From contig NZ_JAPFCC010000001.1 of assembly GCF_025562715.2 (NCBI RefSeq), positions 4,114,501-4,178,500 on the forward strand: DNA of 64,000 nucleotides, read 5' to 3'. Positions 26,538-35,621 of this stretch are shown piece by piece (within the stretch, counting starts at the first letter, position 1; each line of letters starts with the position of its first letter). The position numbers and the translations under genes were made by a program. Below the pieces are notes generated by a model. It had not been told where the DNA came from, did no database searches, and worked only from the letters and a program-made list of their open reading frames with translations. The stretch is from Endozoicomonas gorgoniicola. GTDB taxonomy: Bacteria; Pseudomonadota; Gammaproteobacteria; Pseudomonadales; Endozoicomonadaceae.

Positions 26538-28361
26538 TGTTTTACTTTCCATCATAGTTCTATCTTTGTCGAGTTCAGCCTGTAACTTTTCGAACTCTGC
26601 CATTAGCCTATTTTGTATTTTCTTCCATTCCCTATGCTTCTTAATTTTTTTGATTTCCTTACTATCACCCTGGAAAGCTTCATTGAGAATGTCATTAATA
26701 AAAATATTTTTAACTTTATTTATATTTATATTTACTTCTCCTGCTGGCAAATGGCTTTTAACATTTTCCAAACGGTTTCGAGTTGCATGTACCAATAAAG
26801 ATATCAACAACGCCTTACCCCCTTCACTCAGACCATGACCTTCAGGCAAGTCAACCTTACTGTGATCCGTCTCACTGAATAGCGGGTTTTTTATTTTTAA
26901 AATAGCGGGCTTTTCATTGGATAAAAGACCGGGAGTGACAAGTCTGATGACAACGCCTTCAGCATTTTCCTGGGCACCCGGTCTTCTCTCTACACCTTCA
27001 TTAAGGAGGTTACTTTTAAAAACCGGAGAAACTTCCAGAGCATCTTCAAATGAATCTACCACACTGACCGTCGGTACGGTGAGGATATTAAACCCGGAAG
27101 CCCAATTTATAAATTTAAAATAATCTATTTCTTTATCATCAACAGAAATTTCAAAAGCAACAAACCGTAGCTCTTGACCATAGTCAATATTTTTTTTCGT
27201 TATGCTCCCTCCGAAAAGTTCCCCTCTAATGGTTAGTGTTTGCCCTTCACTACAATGTTCTTCAAACATTTTCAGAATTTTCTTCTTGATTTCTTCAAGA
27301 ACCTCACCAGAGTGGTAAAATTGACTGGTATCATCAATATTGCGAGAGCGACTCATGAGTTGCACTTTGTTTCCATCCGTGACTACAGCACAATGGGCTC
27401 CATCAACTTTTTCAGATACAACCCAGCGTTGATCTATTTCTGGATTGTCTTTTAAAAAGCTTCGTATAAGCTCTACCGTTTTTTTGTTATCTCTATTTTT
27501 TATTTCGGGATATGCTACAAACCTTATCTCAGAAGTAGAAGCTGATGCCTCCGGCTCCTCCGGCTGATTCATAGGTGTTGACACAGCAGCATAGCCAGAC
27601 GTCGATGGGCTGATCATAGCACTGGCTGTGCTGTGATCACTTGCTGGTGTTGATCTGGTAACAGCTTGCTGTCGGTTCCGGTCAACCTGTTTTTTTTCAT
27701 TATCTGGTGCCTGAACCATTATTTTTTCAAAAAAAGCCACGTCCTGATGACCATTTGTTCCAGCTGGGTAAATCCGTATGATATCGTCGCTTTCAAATTC
27801 AAAATCAACAGACTTACCATCTTGTGAAATTGAAGACGAAGGAGGCATCATAGGAATGGAAGCTGTTGCATAAAGCGTTTTTTCATCACCTTTTAAAAGG
27901 TTGATTTCGGATGTAGAAATGACTTCAGTATTGTACTGAGTATAAGAAGTTTCGAGTAAAGGTGTTGCTGACACCACCGTGGATACCAGCTTAATAGTGG
28001 TAGTATTCAGCATTTGCAGCCCAGCGGTGCTGTCAATTTCTGGAAAACCTGTCGCGGTTGGTGTTGGCTCAATGAATGCCGGGAGCTTAACAATATACGG
28101 TACTTTATTCTGGTCTGGATAAATGGCGATTTGATCTCGCCATACCTTGACCTTCTCAATTCCCTTGCTGTTCATTAATGCGCTAAGCCCGGAATCCTGA
28201 ACGTCAGGTAATGTCTGTTTTTTTAGTGAAACACTGTCTCCCTGAACTTCTATTTTCACACCGTCTATTCGACCTGCAAAAGTGGTACCGATGGCCTGAG
28301 CCTGGCTTGCCGGTATCAAGCTTGTCGTAAGACTGCACAGTAATATGGCTTTTAATGGCAT
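26520..28361 (-). CDS. Exported Rnl2-type RNA ligase domain protein
   Basis: Predicted 613 aa. ATG at 28361 opens a signal peptide (MPLKAILLCSLTTSLIPASQ, cleavage near AQA); a TTG four codons earlier is a weaker start. Residues 25-285 are a Ser/Thr/Pro-rich exported-type region. Residues about 295-500 hold the motifs of T4 Rnl2-like RNA ligases in order: I SEKVDGAH with the nucleotidylated Lys at about 318, MSRSRN, III IRGELFGG, IIIa ELRFVAFEI, IV AEGVVIR, V ILKIKNPLFSE. The family seals 3'-OH/5'-P RNA ends using ATP. A charged helical C-terminus (about 510-613) follows. IS30 insertion replaced the last codon (His) and stop with five residues from its end, leaving the enzyme essentially whole. 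Why an ATP-dependent ligase should be exported is unexplained; delivery to a host cell is inference. Confidence 0.8.
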   Translation of the reverse strand: MPLKAILLCSLTTSLIPASQAQAIGTTFAGRIDGVKIEVQGDSVSLKKQTLPDVQDSGLSALMNSKGIEKVKVWRDQIAIYPDQNKVPYIVKLPAFIEPTPTATGFPEIDSTAGLQMLNTTTIKLVSTVVSATPLLETSYTQYNTEVISTSEINLLKGDEKTLYATASIPMMPPSSSISQDGKSVDFEFESDDIIRIYPAGTNGHQDVAFFEKIMVQAPDNEKKQVDRNRQQAVTRSTPASDHSTASAMISPSTSGYAAVSTPMNQPEEPEASASTSEIRFVAYPEIKNRDNKKTVELIRSFLKDNPEIDQRWVVSEKVDGAHCAVVTDGNKVQLMSRSRNIDDTSQFYHSGEVLEEIKKKILKMFEEHCSEGQTLTIRGELFGGSITKKNIDYGQELRFVAFEISVDDKEIDYFKFINWASGFNILTVPTVSVVDSFEDALEVSPVFKSNLLNEGVERRPGAQENAEGVVIRLVTPGLLSNEKPAILKIKNPLFSETDHSKVDLPEGHGLSEGGKALLISLLVHATRNRLENVKSHLPAGEVNININKVKNIFINDILNEAFQGDSKEIKKIKKHREWKKIQNRLMAEFEKLQAELDKDRTMMESKTPEFKS

Positions 28362-28437
28362 TTTTAAACTCAACTAATAATCAGGAAAATGGAGAATAGT
28401 TGAGAAAAAAGAAAAATCTACAAACGGTCAGCCGGTT

Positions 28438-28509
28438 CTACAGAGCCGACTGTTCATAGATAAACGGGTAGCAGAGTTCGCGGATGTCTTTGGATTTTTT
28501 GAGAGCCAT
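28438..28509 (-). CDS. Possible 23-aa small protein with adjacent terminator
   Basis: An ATG at 28509 has AAGGA eight bases upstream and opens a 23-codon frame (MALKKSKDIRELCYPFIYEQ, then SAL). Its stop lies in the loop of a GC-rich hairpin (about 28430-28451) that is followed on the minus strand by a T-rich tract, as in an intrinsic terminator. It sits between the RNA-ligase gene and btuB on the same strand. It could equally be the remnant of a longer gene. Confidence 0.3.
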   Translation of the reverse strand: MALKKSKDIRELCYPFIYEQSAL

Positions 28510-28592
28510 AAAAGCATCCTTTGTGAAACCAAACTAAAGAATGTGAAAGTGTTCCCACAGCAACGAGGGAACAGCCAGACAATCAAAGCGAT

Positions 28593-29779
28593 CTAAATCT
28601 CTGGAGACCAGATAAATGTTACAAAAACACCTCGGGGCTCATCACGATAACCTAAAGCAGAGGAGTAATCTTTATCCATTAAGTTGGTCAACTTAATCTC
28701 TGTTCTAAGCTCTTTAGAGACCTGCACCCCAGCTCGCAAATCCACAGTAGCAAACCCTGAAAGGCGATTAACCGTTCCAGCGTAGTCATTATACTCATAA
28801 GAATGCCCCTGAGCCCGAAGTGTGGAGCCCAGGCTATATTGACCAAACTGTTTATCAACATACAGGTTAAACAACTGCTTTGCTCGTCGACCCAAAGTTC
28901 TTTTCGCCTTAAGATCTTCAGGATCAACAAAGGTCAGATTTGAATTAATCAACCAACCTTGCCATTCTGTAACGTAAACAAATTCGACACCTCGAATGCG
29001 AGCTTTATCAGCATTCTCCATCCGTCCGAAGCTACCAAGGCCATTATTCCATACCAACAAGTCATCAATTTCATTTTGATAAATTGAAACCGACCAGTTA
29101 GTCGTATGATTGATCTTGCCTTTAAGCTCTACCTCAAAATTTTCCGATGACTCAGGCTTCAGGTTTGGTGCTTCAGCACCTGGATAGTACAAATCCAAAA
29201 AGGTAGGAGCCCTGAACGCTGTTCCATAGGACGTGATCAAGCGATAATTATTTGAAAGATCAATACCCCAAGCAATATTGCCAGTTGTGTTGTAACCATA
29301 AGCTTCATTCTTGTCCCGTCGTAAGCCCAGCTGTAAATCACTTCCATCAAAGGTCGTGTGGTTTTGGGCAAAAACACCGACATTATATCTGGAGTCCACT
29401 GCATAATTGGAGCTACTATCCATATGCTCTTTGGAATAATCAATACCCGCCGTTAAAAGCTGATTTTCTGACCAGCCAATATCATTCAGCCAGCTGGCAG
29501 TATACCGTTTGGATTTACCATAACTAGTAACAACTGGCTTAGGGCTGCCACCTTCTTCAAAGCGTTTGATATTTTCATAGCTATAGCCCAGATTAAGCGC
29601 TGCGCTCCAGTCTTCATGAATATTAGCCTTCGCAAAGGTGCTGATATTTGTCAGTTCAAAGTCACTGTATGGCTTGGTATTCGTATTACCAAAGGTTGAG
29701 TTATGATCGTACTCTGACTTACCCTGAAAGTGAGAAACCGATGCTCCTACTTCAAAAGTATCGTTAAACACCCGTGAAA
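28593..29779 (-). pseudogene. btuB: btuB, C-terminal part (interrupted by IS1634-type element)
   Basis: Encodes the beta-barrel part of the TonB-dependent cobalamin receptor BtuB. The barrel strands end in an aromatic-rich terminus (GVFVTFIWSPEI). Joined to 31519-32197 after removal of the element and one 6-bp target copy, it gives an uninterrupted 621-aa frame (E. coli BtuB is 614 aa), with the junction reading AASVSRVFNDTFEV. As it stands the fragment has no export signal and no TonB box, so outer-membrane B12 uptake through this gene is lost unless the element excises. Confidence 0.88.
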
Positions 29780-31512
29780 CCGTCATTCAGCACTTAATCT
29801 GAGAATTTCCTAAAACCATCTAAAATGTAAAAAATTTTCAGACTGAGCATATGCCATGCAACCTCATCAATTTCACATTCAACGCATCGACCATACGGGG
29901 TTGGTGGCCGGTATGTGCAAAGAGCTCGGGATCGCTAACCTCTTGGATTCTCTGGTTCCCAACCAATCTGAAACCAGAAAGATTTCCTTCGGAGAAACCG
30001 TTGTCTCAATGCTGCTTAACGGACTGGGCTTCACTGCTCGCACACTCCACATGTTCCCTGAGTTTCACGCCGACAAACCACTGGATAAACTTATTCGGCC
30101 GGGTATAGAGCCGGAACATATCAACGAAAGTGTACTCGGCAGAGCCTTGGATCAAATTTTTGAACTGGGTGTAAGTGAGGTCTATTTATCACTGGCTGTC
30201 AAGGCCGTTAATGTCTTGAAACTGCCGTGTAATGCTCTGAATCTTGATTCAACCAGCTTTCATGTGGACGGTCGTTATAACAGTGAGTCTGAAGTCGATG
30301 AAGAAGATCTGAACTGCATTAAAATCTGTCGTGGATACAGCAGAGATCACCGACCTGAATTAAATCAGGCGATACTGCTCCTAATGACTGAAAATCAGGC
30401 GGGTATTCCCGTATTCATGGCCGCATCCAGTGGCAATATAAACGACAACACTAATTTTAAAAAAGTCATCAGCAAGCATTTGAAATGCTACAAAGAGGCG
30501 CTGAATAATCGTTACCTGATCGGCGATGCTGCACTTTATACAACAGACAATGTACAGATATTGCATCAGCAAAAGCAACAGTTCATCACCCGGGTTCCGG
30601 CTAAAATAAAATCCGCAAGAGAGCTTGTGGACAGTGTCGCTTCTTGTGCGATGACACCGGTTGAAGATGCCGAAGGTTATGAGAGCTGCGAAGTACTGTC
30701 CGACTATGCGGATGTATCTCAACGGTGGGTTCTGATTCGCAGTGAACAGGCTCGGAAAAGCGAACAGAAAACACTGCTCAAAAAACTGTTGAAAAAGTCA
30801 GAAAAAGAAGCGGAAGCACTGACCAGCAAGCTGGCGAAGAAACCGTTCAAGTGTGAAACGGACGCATTGCGTGCGTTCAATGAGTGGCAATCAAAAAGCA
30901 ATTATTGTCAGGCAGAACCTGTAATTACGACAAAACCATGCTATACCAAAGTGGGACGTCCGGAGAAAGACAGCAAACCAGATAGCGTGGAGTATTATGT
31001 CAGCGGTCATCCTTGGGTATCCGTTGACTGTCGTAAAGTAGCAGAGGCTTCCCTGGGGTGCTTTGTGTTGGCAACAAATGATCTGGACAGGAGCCGGCTA
31101 AGTTCAGCAGAAGTGTTGAGCACTTATAAATCACAGCAGTCGGTGGAGCGTGGATTTCGGTTTCTTAAAAGCCCTGAATTTCTGGTCTCCTCGCTGTTTT
31201 TAAAGAAGCCGGAACGTATAGAAGCGTTGCTTATGGTGATGACGCTTTGCCTGTTAGTCTACGCAGCGATACAGCATCGAATCAGGCATGAATTAAAGCG
31301 TCAGAGTAGGTTCTTTCCGGATATGAAGCGAAAGCCCTATCAGAATCCGACTGCACGCTGGGTATTTTTTTGCTTTCAGGGAATTAATGTTTTATTGGTC
31401 GATGGTCATGAAAAACATGTCGTTGGCTTGCAGGAGAGGCAATTAACCATCATTTCAATTCTTGGTCGACCGTACCAAGAGATTTATTCCTGATATAGGT
31501 GCTGAATGACGG
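29780..31512 (+). mobile_element. IS1634-family insertion sequence in btuB, 6-bp target duplication
   Basis: A 1,733-bp element with perfect 14-bp terminal inverted repeats (CCGTCATTCAGCAC at 29780-29793, reverse complement at 31499-31512), flanked by the 6-bp direct repeat GTGAAA (29774-29779 and 31513-31518). Excision of the element with one repeat exactly restores the btuB frame, which confirms both boundaries. Confidence 0.93.
29856..31493 (+). CDS. IS1634-family transposase (DUF4277 N-terminus)
   Basis: Predicted 545 aa. The N-terminal region (HTGLVAGMCKELGIANLLDS, then a helical stretch ending GFTARTLHMF) matches the DUF4277 domain found in IS1634 transposases. The central part carries an IS4-like DDE core: LNLDSTSFHV (first Asp), LIGDAALYT (second Asp) and the YREK-like STYKSQQSVERGFRFLKSP (Glu) near 425-445. 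The frame is intact, so this copy may be active. It is transcribed opposite to the interrupted btuB. Confidence 0.92.
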   Translation: MQPHQFHIQRIDHTGLVAGMCKELGIANLLDSLVPNQSETRKISFGETVVSMLLNGLGFTARTLHMFPEFHADKPLDKLIRPGIEPEHINESVLGRALDQIFELGVSEVYLSLAVKAVNVLKLPCNALNLDSTSFHVDGRYNSESEVDEEDLNCIKICRGYSRDHRPELNQAILLLMTENQAGIPVFMAASSGNINDNTNFKKVISKHLKCYKEALNNRYLIGDAALYTTDNVQILHQQKQQFITRVPAKIKSARELVDSVASCAMTPVEDAEGYESCEVLSDYADVSQRWVLIRSEQARKSEQKTLLKKLLKKSEKEAEALTSKLAKKPFKCETDALRAFNEWQSKSNYCQAEPVITTKPCYTKVGRPEKDSKPDSVEYYVSGHPWVSVDCRKVAEASLGCFVLATNDLDRSRLSSAEVLSTYKSQQSVERGFRFLKSPEFLVSSLFLKKPERIEALLMVMTLCLLVYAAIQHRIRHELKRQSRFFPDMKRKPYQNPTARWVFFCFQGINVLLVDGHEKHVVGLQERQLTIISILGRPYQEIYS

Positions 31513-32197
31513 GTGAAACACTGGCTGCTATGGATTTATTCCGATACCCGTCGTCATCACCATCCCGCCCTAAAGTAGAATCCGTATGGTCGTAGCCTGC
31601 TGTTTCAAAAAATTTACCACTGATATCAAAGCGGGTTCCATCGACTTCTCCACCGTACTTCAAGCCTAATTCGCTAGTACCACGACTCCCTGCCCCGGCT
31701 TTAACCTGAAAGAGGGGCTTACCTTTACCTTTGCGAGTAAAAATTTGAATAACACCACCCACCGCATCCGCCCCATAAAGGCTGGAACGCGGGCCGCGCA
31801 CAATCTCAATGCGTTCAATCTGGTCAGGATCAATGTATTCCAACGGGGCTTCATTACCGTTTGGAGAGTTGAATCGGTGACCATCAATCAAAACCAGTGT
31901 TTGTGCGGTTCGTGTGCCTCGTAACATTACGCCTGCTTTACTACCCAGCCCTCCATTAGTCGCTATCTGCAAACCGGGTGTACGTTGCAGGAGTTCAGTC
32001 ACTGAACTCGCCTGGCTCCTCTCAATCTCCTCACGGGTAATCACCGTCACCGGTGCCAGCGCCTGATCGACGGTCTGAGCGGTTCGCGAAGCAGTGACCA
32101 CCACATCATCCAGACGATACACATCGTCAGCAGCGACGGAAGTATTAACAAAACCGGCTATAGCCACCCCAATGGCTGCCTGCAATTTATACGACAT
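31513..32197 (-). pseudogene. btuB: btuB, N-terminal part (interrupted)
   Basis: Signal peptide (MSYKLQAAIGVAIAGFVNTS, cleavage near VAA/DD), TonB box DDVVVTAS, and the plug domain (VTVITREEIERSQASSVTEL, RGPRSSLYGADAVGGVIQIF). The frame runs into the insertion element and stops after a few foreign residues (HLYQE), giving a 237-aa plug-only product. The ATG follows the btuF stop codon with no gap, so it was co-translated with btuF. Confidence 0.88.
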
Positions 32198-33157
32198 TTA
32201 TTGTTTTCCTTGTGCTGTGCTGTTTTCAGCGTTCGACACAGGTGTCAGCTCAGACTTTTTCTTGAAAGCCCTGACATCCTGTAATTGTTGACAAAGAACT
32301 TCGGCACCCTTCAGGACTCTGGGGCTTGCACGGGTAATCAGGTCGCCGGGAATTGTGAACAGAAAGCCATTTTTGACGGCTTTTATCTGCGGGTATTTTT
32401 GCCAGCGACTTTGGATGTCGTGTCCGCCCTGCACATTTTTCGAGCTGACGATGGCATCGGGATTTTGTGCCAGCACCGCCTCGATGCCCACCTTGGGAAC
32501 CCTGGGGCGAGCCGTGGCAAAAACATTGACGCCTCCGCATAACTCAATCACCTGACTGATAATCTGATCACCATTGACCGTCATCAACGGGTTATTCCAG
32601 ATTTCAAAAAACACATTCACAGGCTCAGCGTCGCTGAACTGTTTTCTGATCGACTCATACTGTTTATAGAAGACATCGGCATTCTTTTCAGCCACAGCCT
32701 CTGTGCCCATGATTTTCCCCATGCGTCGTATAACCGACGCAATACCATCAAAATCAATGGGGTCAGCATAGAAGACATTCAGTCCGATGTTTTCCAGCTG
32801 AGCAGATAACCGTGAATCATTGCCTCCTGACCAGATCATCACCAGGTCAGGCTTCTTTGACAGAATCGCCTCAACACTGGTGTTCGGATAACCACCCACT
32901 CTGGGCAGTGCCTGGACAGCCTCCGGGTAGTCACTGTGATCATCAACGGCTATCACTTTTTCGCCACCACCAGCAGCATACACCAGTTCTGTGACACTTG
33001 GGGCCAGAGAGATGATGCGCTGTATGGGTTTGTCAGTACACACTTGCCGGCTCAGGTCATCCTGAACACAGCGGGGCGATTCTGCCGCAGAAACCTGATC
33101 GGTAAAACCAGTGACTGAAAGAAGAGATAAAGCCAGAAAGAAAGCAATGCGTTTCAT
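32198..33157 (-). CDS. btuF: Periplasmic cobalamin-binding protein BtuF
   Basis: Predicted 319 aa. Signal peptide (cleavage near VSAAE), then the class III substrate-binding fold with the vitamin B12 and iron-siderophore pattern RIISLAPSVTELVYAAGGG near 50 and KPDLVMIWSGGN near 108. It hands cobalamin from BtuB to an inner-membrane BtuCD transporter, which is not encoded in this window. The C-terminal 40 residues are a polar extension beyond the usual length (266 aa in E. coli). It is immediately followed by btuB and preceded by the adenosyltransferase gene. Confidence 0.88.
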   Translation of the reverse strand: MKRIAFFLALSLLSVTGFTDQVSAAESPRCVQDDLSRQVCTDKPIQRIISLAPSVTELVYAAGGGEKVIAVDDHSDYPEAVQALPRVGGYPNTSVEAILSKKPDLVMIWSGGNDSRLSAQLENIGLNVFYADPIDFDGIASVIRRMGKIMGTEAVAEKNADVFYKQYESIRKQFSDAEPVNVFFEIWNNPLMTVNGDQIISQVIELCGGVNVFATARPRVPKVGIEAVLAQNPDAIVSSKNVQGGHDIQSRWQKYPQIKAVKNGFLFTIPGDLITRASPRVLKGAEVLCQQLQDVRAFKKKSELTPVSNAENSTAQGKQ

Positions 33158-33227
33158 GACTTCCCTGAGGTTGGTCGAAGTTACTTCCCCCGTCTTTCAG
33201 GGGGCGCACATCATAACGAAACTATGG

Positions 33228-33290
33228 TTTTTATGCACCGGGGTTTTTATGCACCGGGGTTTTTATGCACCGGGGTTTTTATGCACCGGG
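33228..33290. repeat. 16-bp direct tandem repeat between pduO-type gene and btuF
   Basis: Four consecutive copies of TTTTTATGCACCGGGG (the last one base short). The array lies in the 139-base gap between the adenosyltransferase stop and the btuF start. It contains no spacers and no coding frame of note. It could be a protein-binding array or a simple slippage product. Confidence 0.9.
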
Positions 33291-33296
33291 AAAAAT

Positions 33297-33884
33297 TTAT
33301 AGTTTGCTTTTAGGTGACGCCTGCCATAACACTTCCCCGTCATTCTGCCTCGCACAATGCCGGGACAATACATACATCACATCAGACAAACGATTCAGGT
33401 AAGTCAGCAAGGGGGCATTAATCTCTACACCAGACTCCTGCAGTCGTACAACACAGCGCTCTGACCGCCGGGCAACAGTTCGAACCATGTGACAATGACA
33501 GGCCGTTGTGCCACCACCAGGCAGAGTAAAATTGGTTAGTGGCGGTAAAGGTCCATTCAATTCATCGATCAGGCGTTCCAGGGCTTTGGTGTGTTCTTCC
33601 TGTATCAGCTGATAGCCGGGCATCGCCAGTTCGCCCCCCACATCAAACAGTCGGTGCAGAATCTGCTCAATGGTCGACAACTGCTCCGCTGTCACATCGC
33701 CACCGGGTCTTAAGCTGTTTAACAACATACCCATCCAGCTGTTCAGCTCATCCACTGTGCCTATGGCTTCAAAGCGCGCATCGCTTTTGGAAAATACCTG
33801 CCCATCGCCCAGTCTGCTGGTGCCTTTGTCGCCAGTGCGGGTATAAATTCGGGTTAAGCGATAGCCTTGTTTTTTATCAGTCAT
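33297..33884 (-). CDS. ATP:cob(I)alamin adenosyltransferase, PduO/MMAB type
   Basis: Predicted 195 aa. The N-terminal ATP-binding motif RIYTRTGDKGTSRLGDG, central FTLPGGG and the C-terminal ARRSERCVVRL and YLNRLSDVMYVLSR motifs are all diagnostic for the PduO type, which transfers the adenosyl group of ATP to cob(I)alamin to make coenzyme B12. With btuF and btuB it forms a B12 salvage cluster on one strand, so the strain is likely to import corrinoids. The 16-bp repeat array lies directly after its stop codon. Confidence 0.93.
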   Translation of the reverse strand: MTDKKQGYRLTRIYTRTGDKGTSRLGDGQVFSKSDARFEAIGTVDELNSWMGMLLNSLRPGGDVTAEQLSTIEQILHRLFDVGGELAMPGYQLIQEEHTKALERLIDELNGPLPPLTNFTLPGGGTTACHCHMVRTVARRSERCVVRLQESGVEINAPLLTYLNRLSDVMYVLSRHCARQNDGEVLWQASPKSKL

Positions 33885-33959
33885 TGTCTAACCCCGTACG
33901 AAAGTCCCTGATCCAGATGAAAGAACATTCTATGCCTGTTAGCGGGGGTGGCAAAAGAC

Positions 33960-34045
33960 AAAACCCTGTTTTTCCTTCAGTGGCGCAGACTGGGAAGAGC
34001 ATAAATACCTGCTTTTTCCCAACCTGCAAACCACTCACCTCAGGG
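33960..34045 (-). promoter_or_regulatory. Possible cobalamin riboswitch or structured leader
   Basis: Upstream of the adenosyltransferase gene the minus strand reads GAGGTGAG, then GCAG-GTT-GGGAA, a short stem-loop, TTCCC-AGT-CTGC and finally GCGCCACTGAAGG. Nested stems can form and the final GCCACTG resembles the conserved B12 box, with GGGAA and AGGTG elements in the right order. Position ahead of a B12 salvage cluster fits. It could instead be a terminator of the upstream hydrolase gene, since the stem is simple and not all consensus elements are obvious. Confidence 0.4.
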
Positions 34046-34050
34046 AGATA

Positions 34051-35322
34051 TTACTTCAGAGCGTCCAGCAACGTTGGTACCACATCCATGAAGATCATGG
34101 CTACAGTGCGAGTCGCCTGCATTTCGTCCTGCCCACCCGTGGTGGCAACAACGATGCCTGTTGATGGTTCGCCAACCACTACCTGACCGTGGATACCAAC
34201 AAATGTCATGAAACGATGGTCGCCTACATTAAGAACGCGAATCTGATCTTTGTACCAGGCGTCAGCCAGCAGCTTAGCGAATCCGTCATGTTTCCATGCG
34301 CTCTTCACTTCATCGTTACCGTTCATCAGGTTGTCGATGAACGCTTTGGAAACAATCTGCTCACCTTTACGGTTCTTACCGCCGTTGACCATAACGTCCA
34401 TCATGATAGCTACGTCACGGGTGGTCGCGTTCAGGCCACCAGAGCCAACCCCTTCACCCTGAGAGTTGGATTGCAGGTAAGCGTTATTCTCAAAACCAAC
34501 ACGTTGCCAGAGCTTTTCTTCCATCGCCTCAGCCAGAGACTTGCCAGTGACACGAGTAATCAGCATACCCAGCATTTCAGTGTTAGCACACTGATAATCA
34601 AACGCCTCACCGGTTTCTACATCGGTGCGCTTACCAAGGGATTTACCAAAGTCGAGAACAGACTTCAGTTCCGGATAATTGTTCTTGCCATTCCACTCCT
34701 GAACATTGGTCATACGTTCATCCCAAATTTTGCCCGGCGTAAACTCGATCTTGATGCCGGAACGCATATCCGCCACCTGTTGTACGGTCGCTACTGCGTA
34801 AGCCGGTGATGCTTTCAGCTCAGGAAGATATTGGGTGATCGGCGCATTCATATCCACCAGCCCTTCATCAACCAGTGTCTGCAAAGTCAGCATGGTGAAA
34901 GACTTGGTCACACTCATCATCAGGTGGGTATGGTCTTTGTTCATACCAGACCAGTAGTATTCATCAACCAGCTCGCCATTCTTCAGCAGAACCAGTGACT
35001 CCATGTTCAGGCGGTCACGCAGAATAACGGACAGTGGATGTTCACCGTCTACGTCAGTGGCACTGACAGAGTCCAGGTCGAAGCCTTTTGCTTTACCCAG
35101 ATCATGAGTCCAGTCGCCTTTGGACATTTCTACGCTATGGGTGAACTTGTAAGCATTCTTCATGGTCACTTTGGCAGAGCGACCACTGTCCCAGTTCTCC
35201 TGGGTAATTCCAACCATTGCCGCATTGTTAATAAACTCTGCATCGGGTTTATGAAACGTTGTCGCCTGTGCGCCAACGGCTGTGGTCAATGCAATAAGGG
35301 TAGAAATTACTGTCTTTTTCAT
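34051..35322 (-). CDS. Exported serine hydrolase, beta-lactamase/NylB-like
   Basis: Predicted 423 aa with a signal peptide (MKKTVISTLIALTTAVGAQA). The class C beta-lactamase fold is indicated by the SxxK nucleophile motif LMMSVTKSFTML near residue 135-145, a YxN-like FDYQCANTEMLG near 240, and a C-terminal segment GIVVATTGGQDE in the place of the KTG box. Overall it resembles 6-aminohexanoate-dimer hydrolase and esterase members rather than true beta-lactamases. It is probably a periplasmic esterase or peptidase. Monocistronic. Confidence 0.8.
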   Translation of the reverse strand: MKKTVISTLIALTTAVGAQATTFHKPDAEFINNAAMVGITQENWDSGRSAKVTMKNAYKFTHSVEMSKGDWTHDLGKAKGFDLDSVSATDVDGEHPLSVILRDRLNMESLVLLKNGELVDEYYWSGMNKDHTHLMMSVTKSFTMLTLQTLVDEGLVDMNAPITQYLPELKASPAYAVATVQQVADMRSGIKIEFTPGKIWDERMTNVQEWNGKNNYPELKSVLDFGKSLGKRTDVETGEAFDYQCANTEMLGMLITRVTGKSLAEAMEEKLWQRVGFENNAYLQSNSQGEGVGSGGLNATTRDVAIMMDVMVNGGKNRKGEQIVSKAFIDNLMNGNDEVKSAWKHDGFAKLLADAWYKDQIRVLNVGDHRFMTFVGIHGQVVVGEPSTGIVVATTGGQDEMQATRTVAMIFMDVVPTLLDALK

Positions 35323-35621
35323 ACCTGACTTCCTTTTTTACTGCTTACTCCGGAACGTCACTATTTACAGGCCATAGTGCGATCAGCATCAGAGCGATCA
35401 CATTATGGCTATTAGTGAGTTGGGGATTCGGAGGATATTACTAAATGGAATCAGGCACAATGTCGTAATTATTCAGAACTGCAAGCAGCAAGACAGCCCT
35501 GCTGCATGCCTTGATTTATGCTCCTGATGGAAGGCCTCCACGCTTCAGCCAAATATTGGTGATTTGGGTAGTGGGGCAAGGATTACCTACTACCAACCTT
35601 TTCATGCTTCGGGGTAGCCAG

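Noticed and set aside
33228..33290. CRISPR array
   Set aside because: Units of 16 bp abut each other without spacers and no cas gene is near. The same holds for the 9-, 15- and 18-bp coding repeats.
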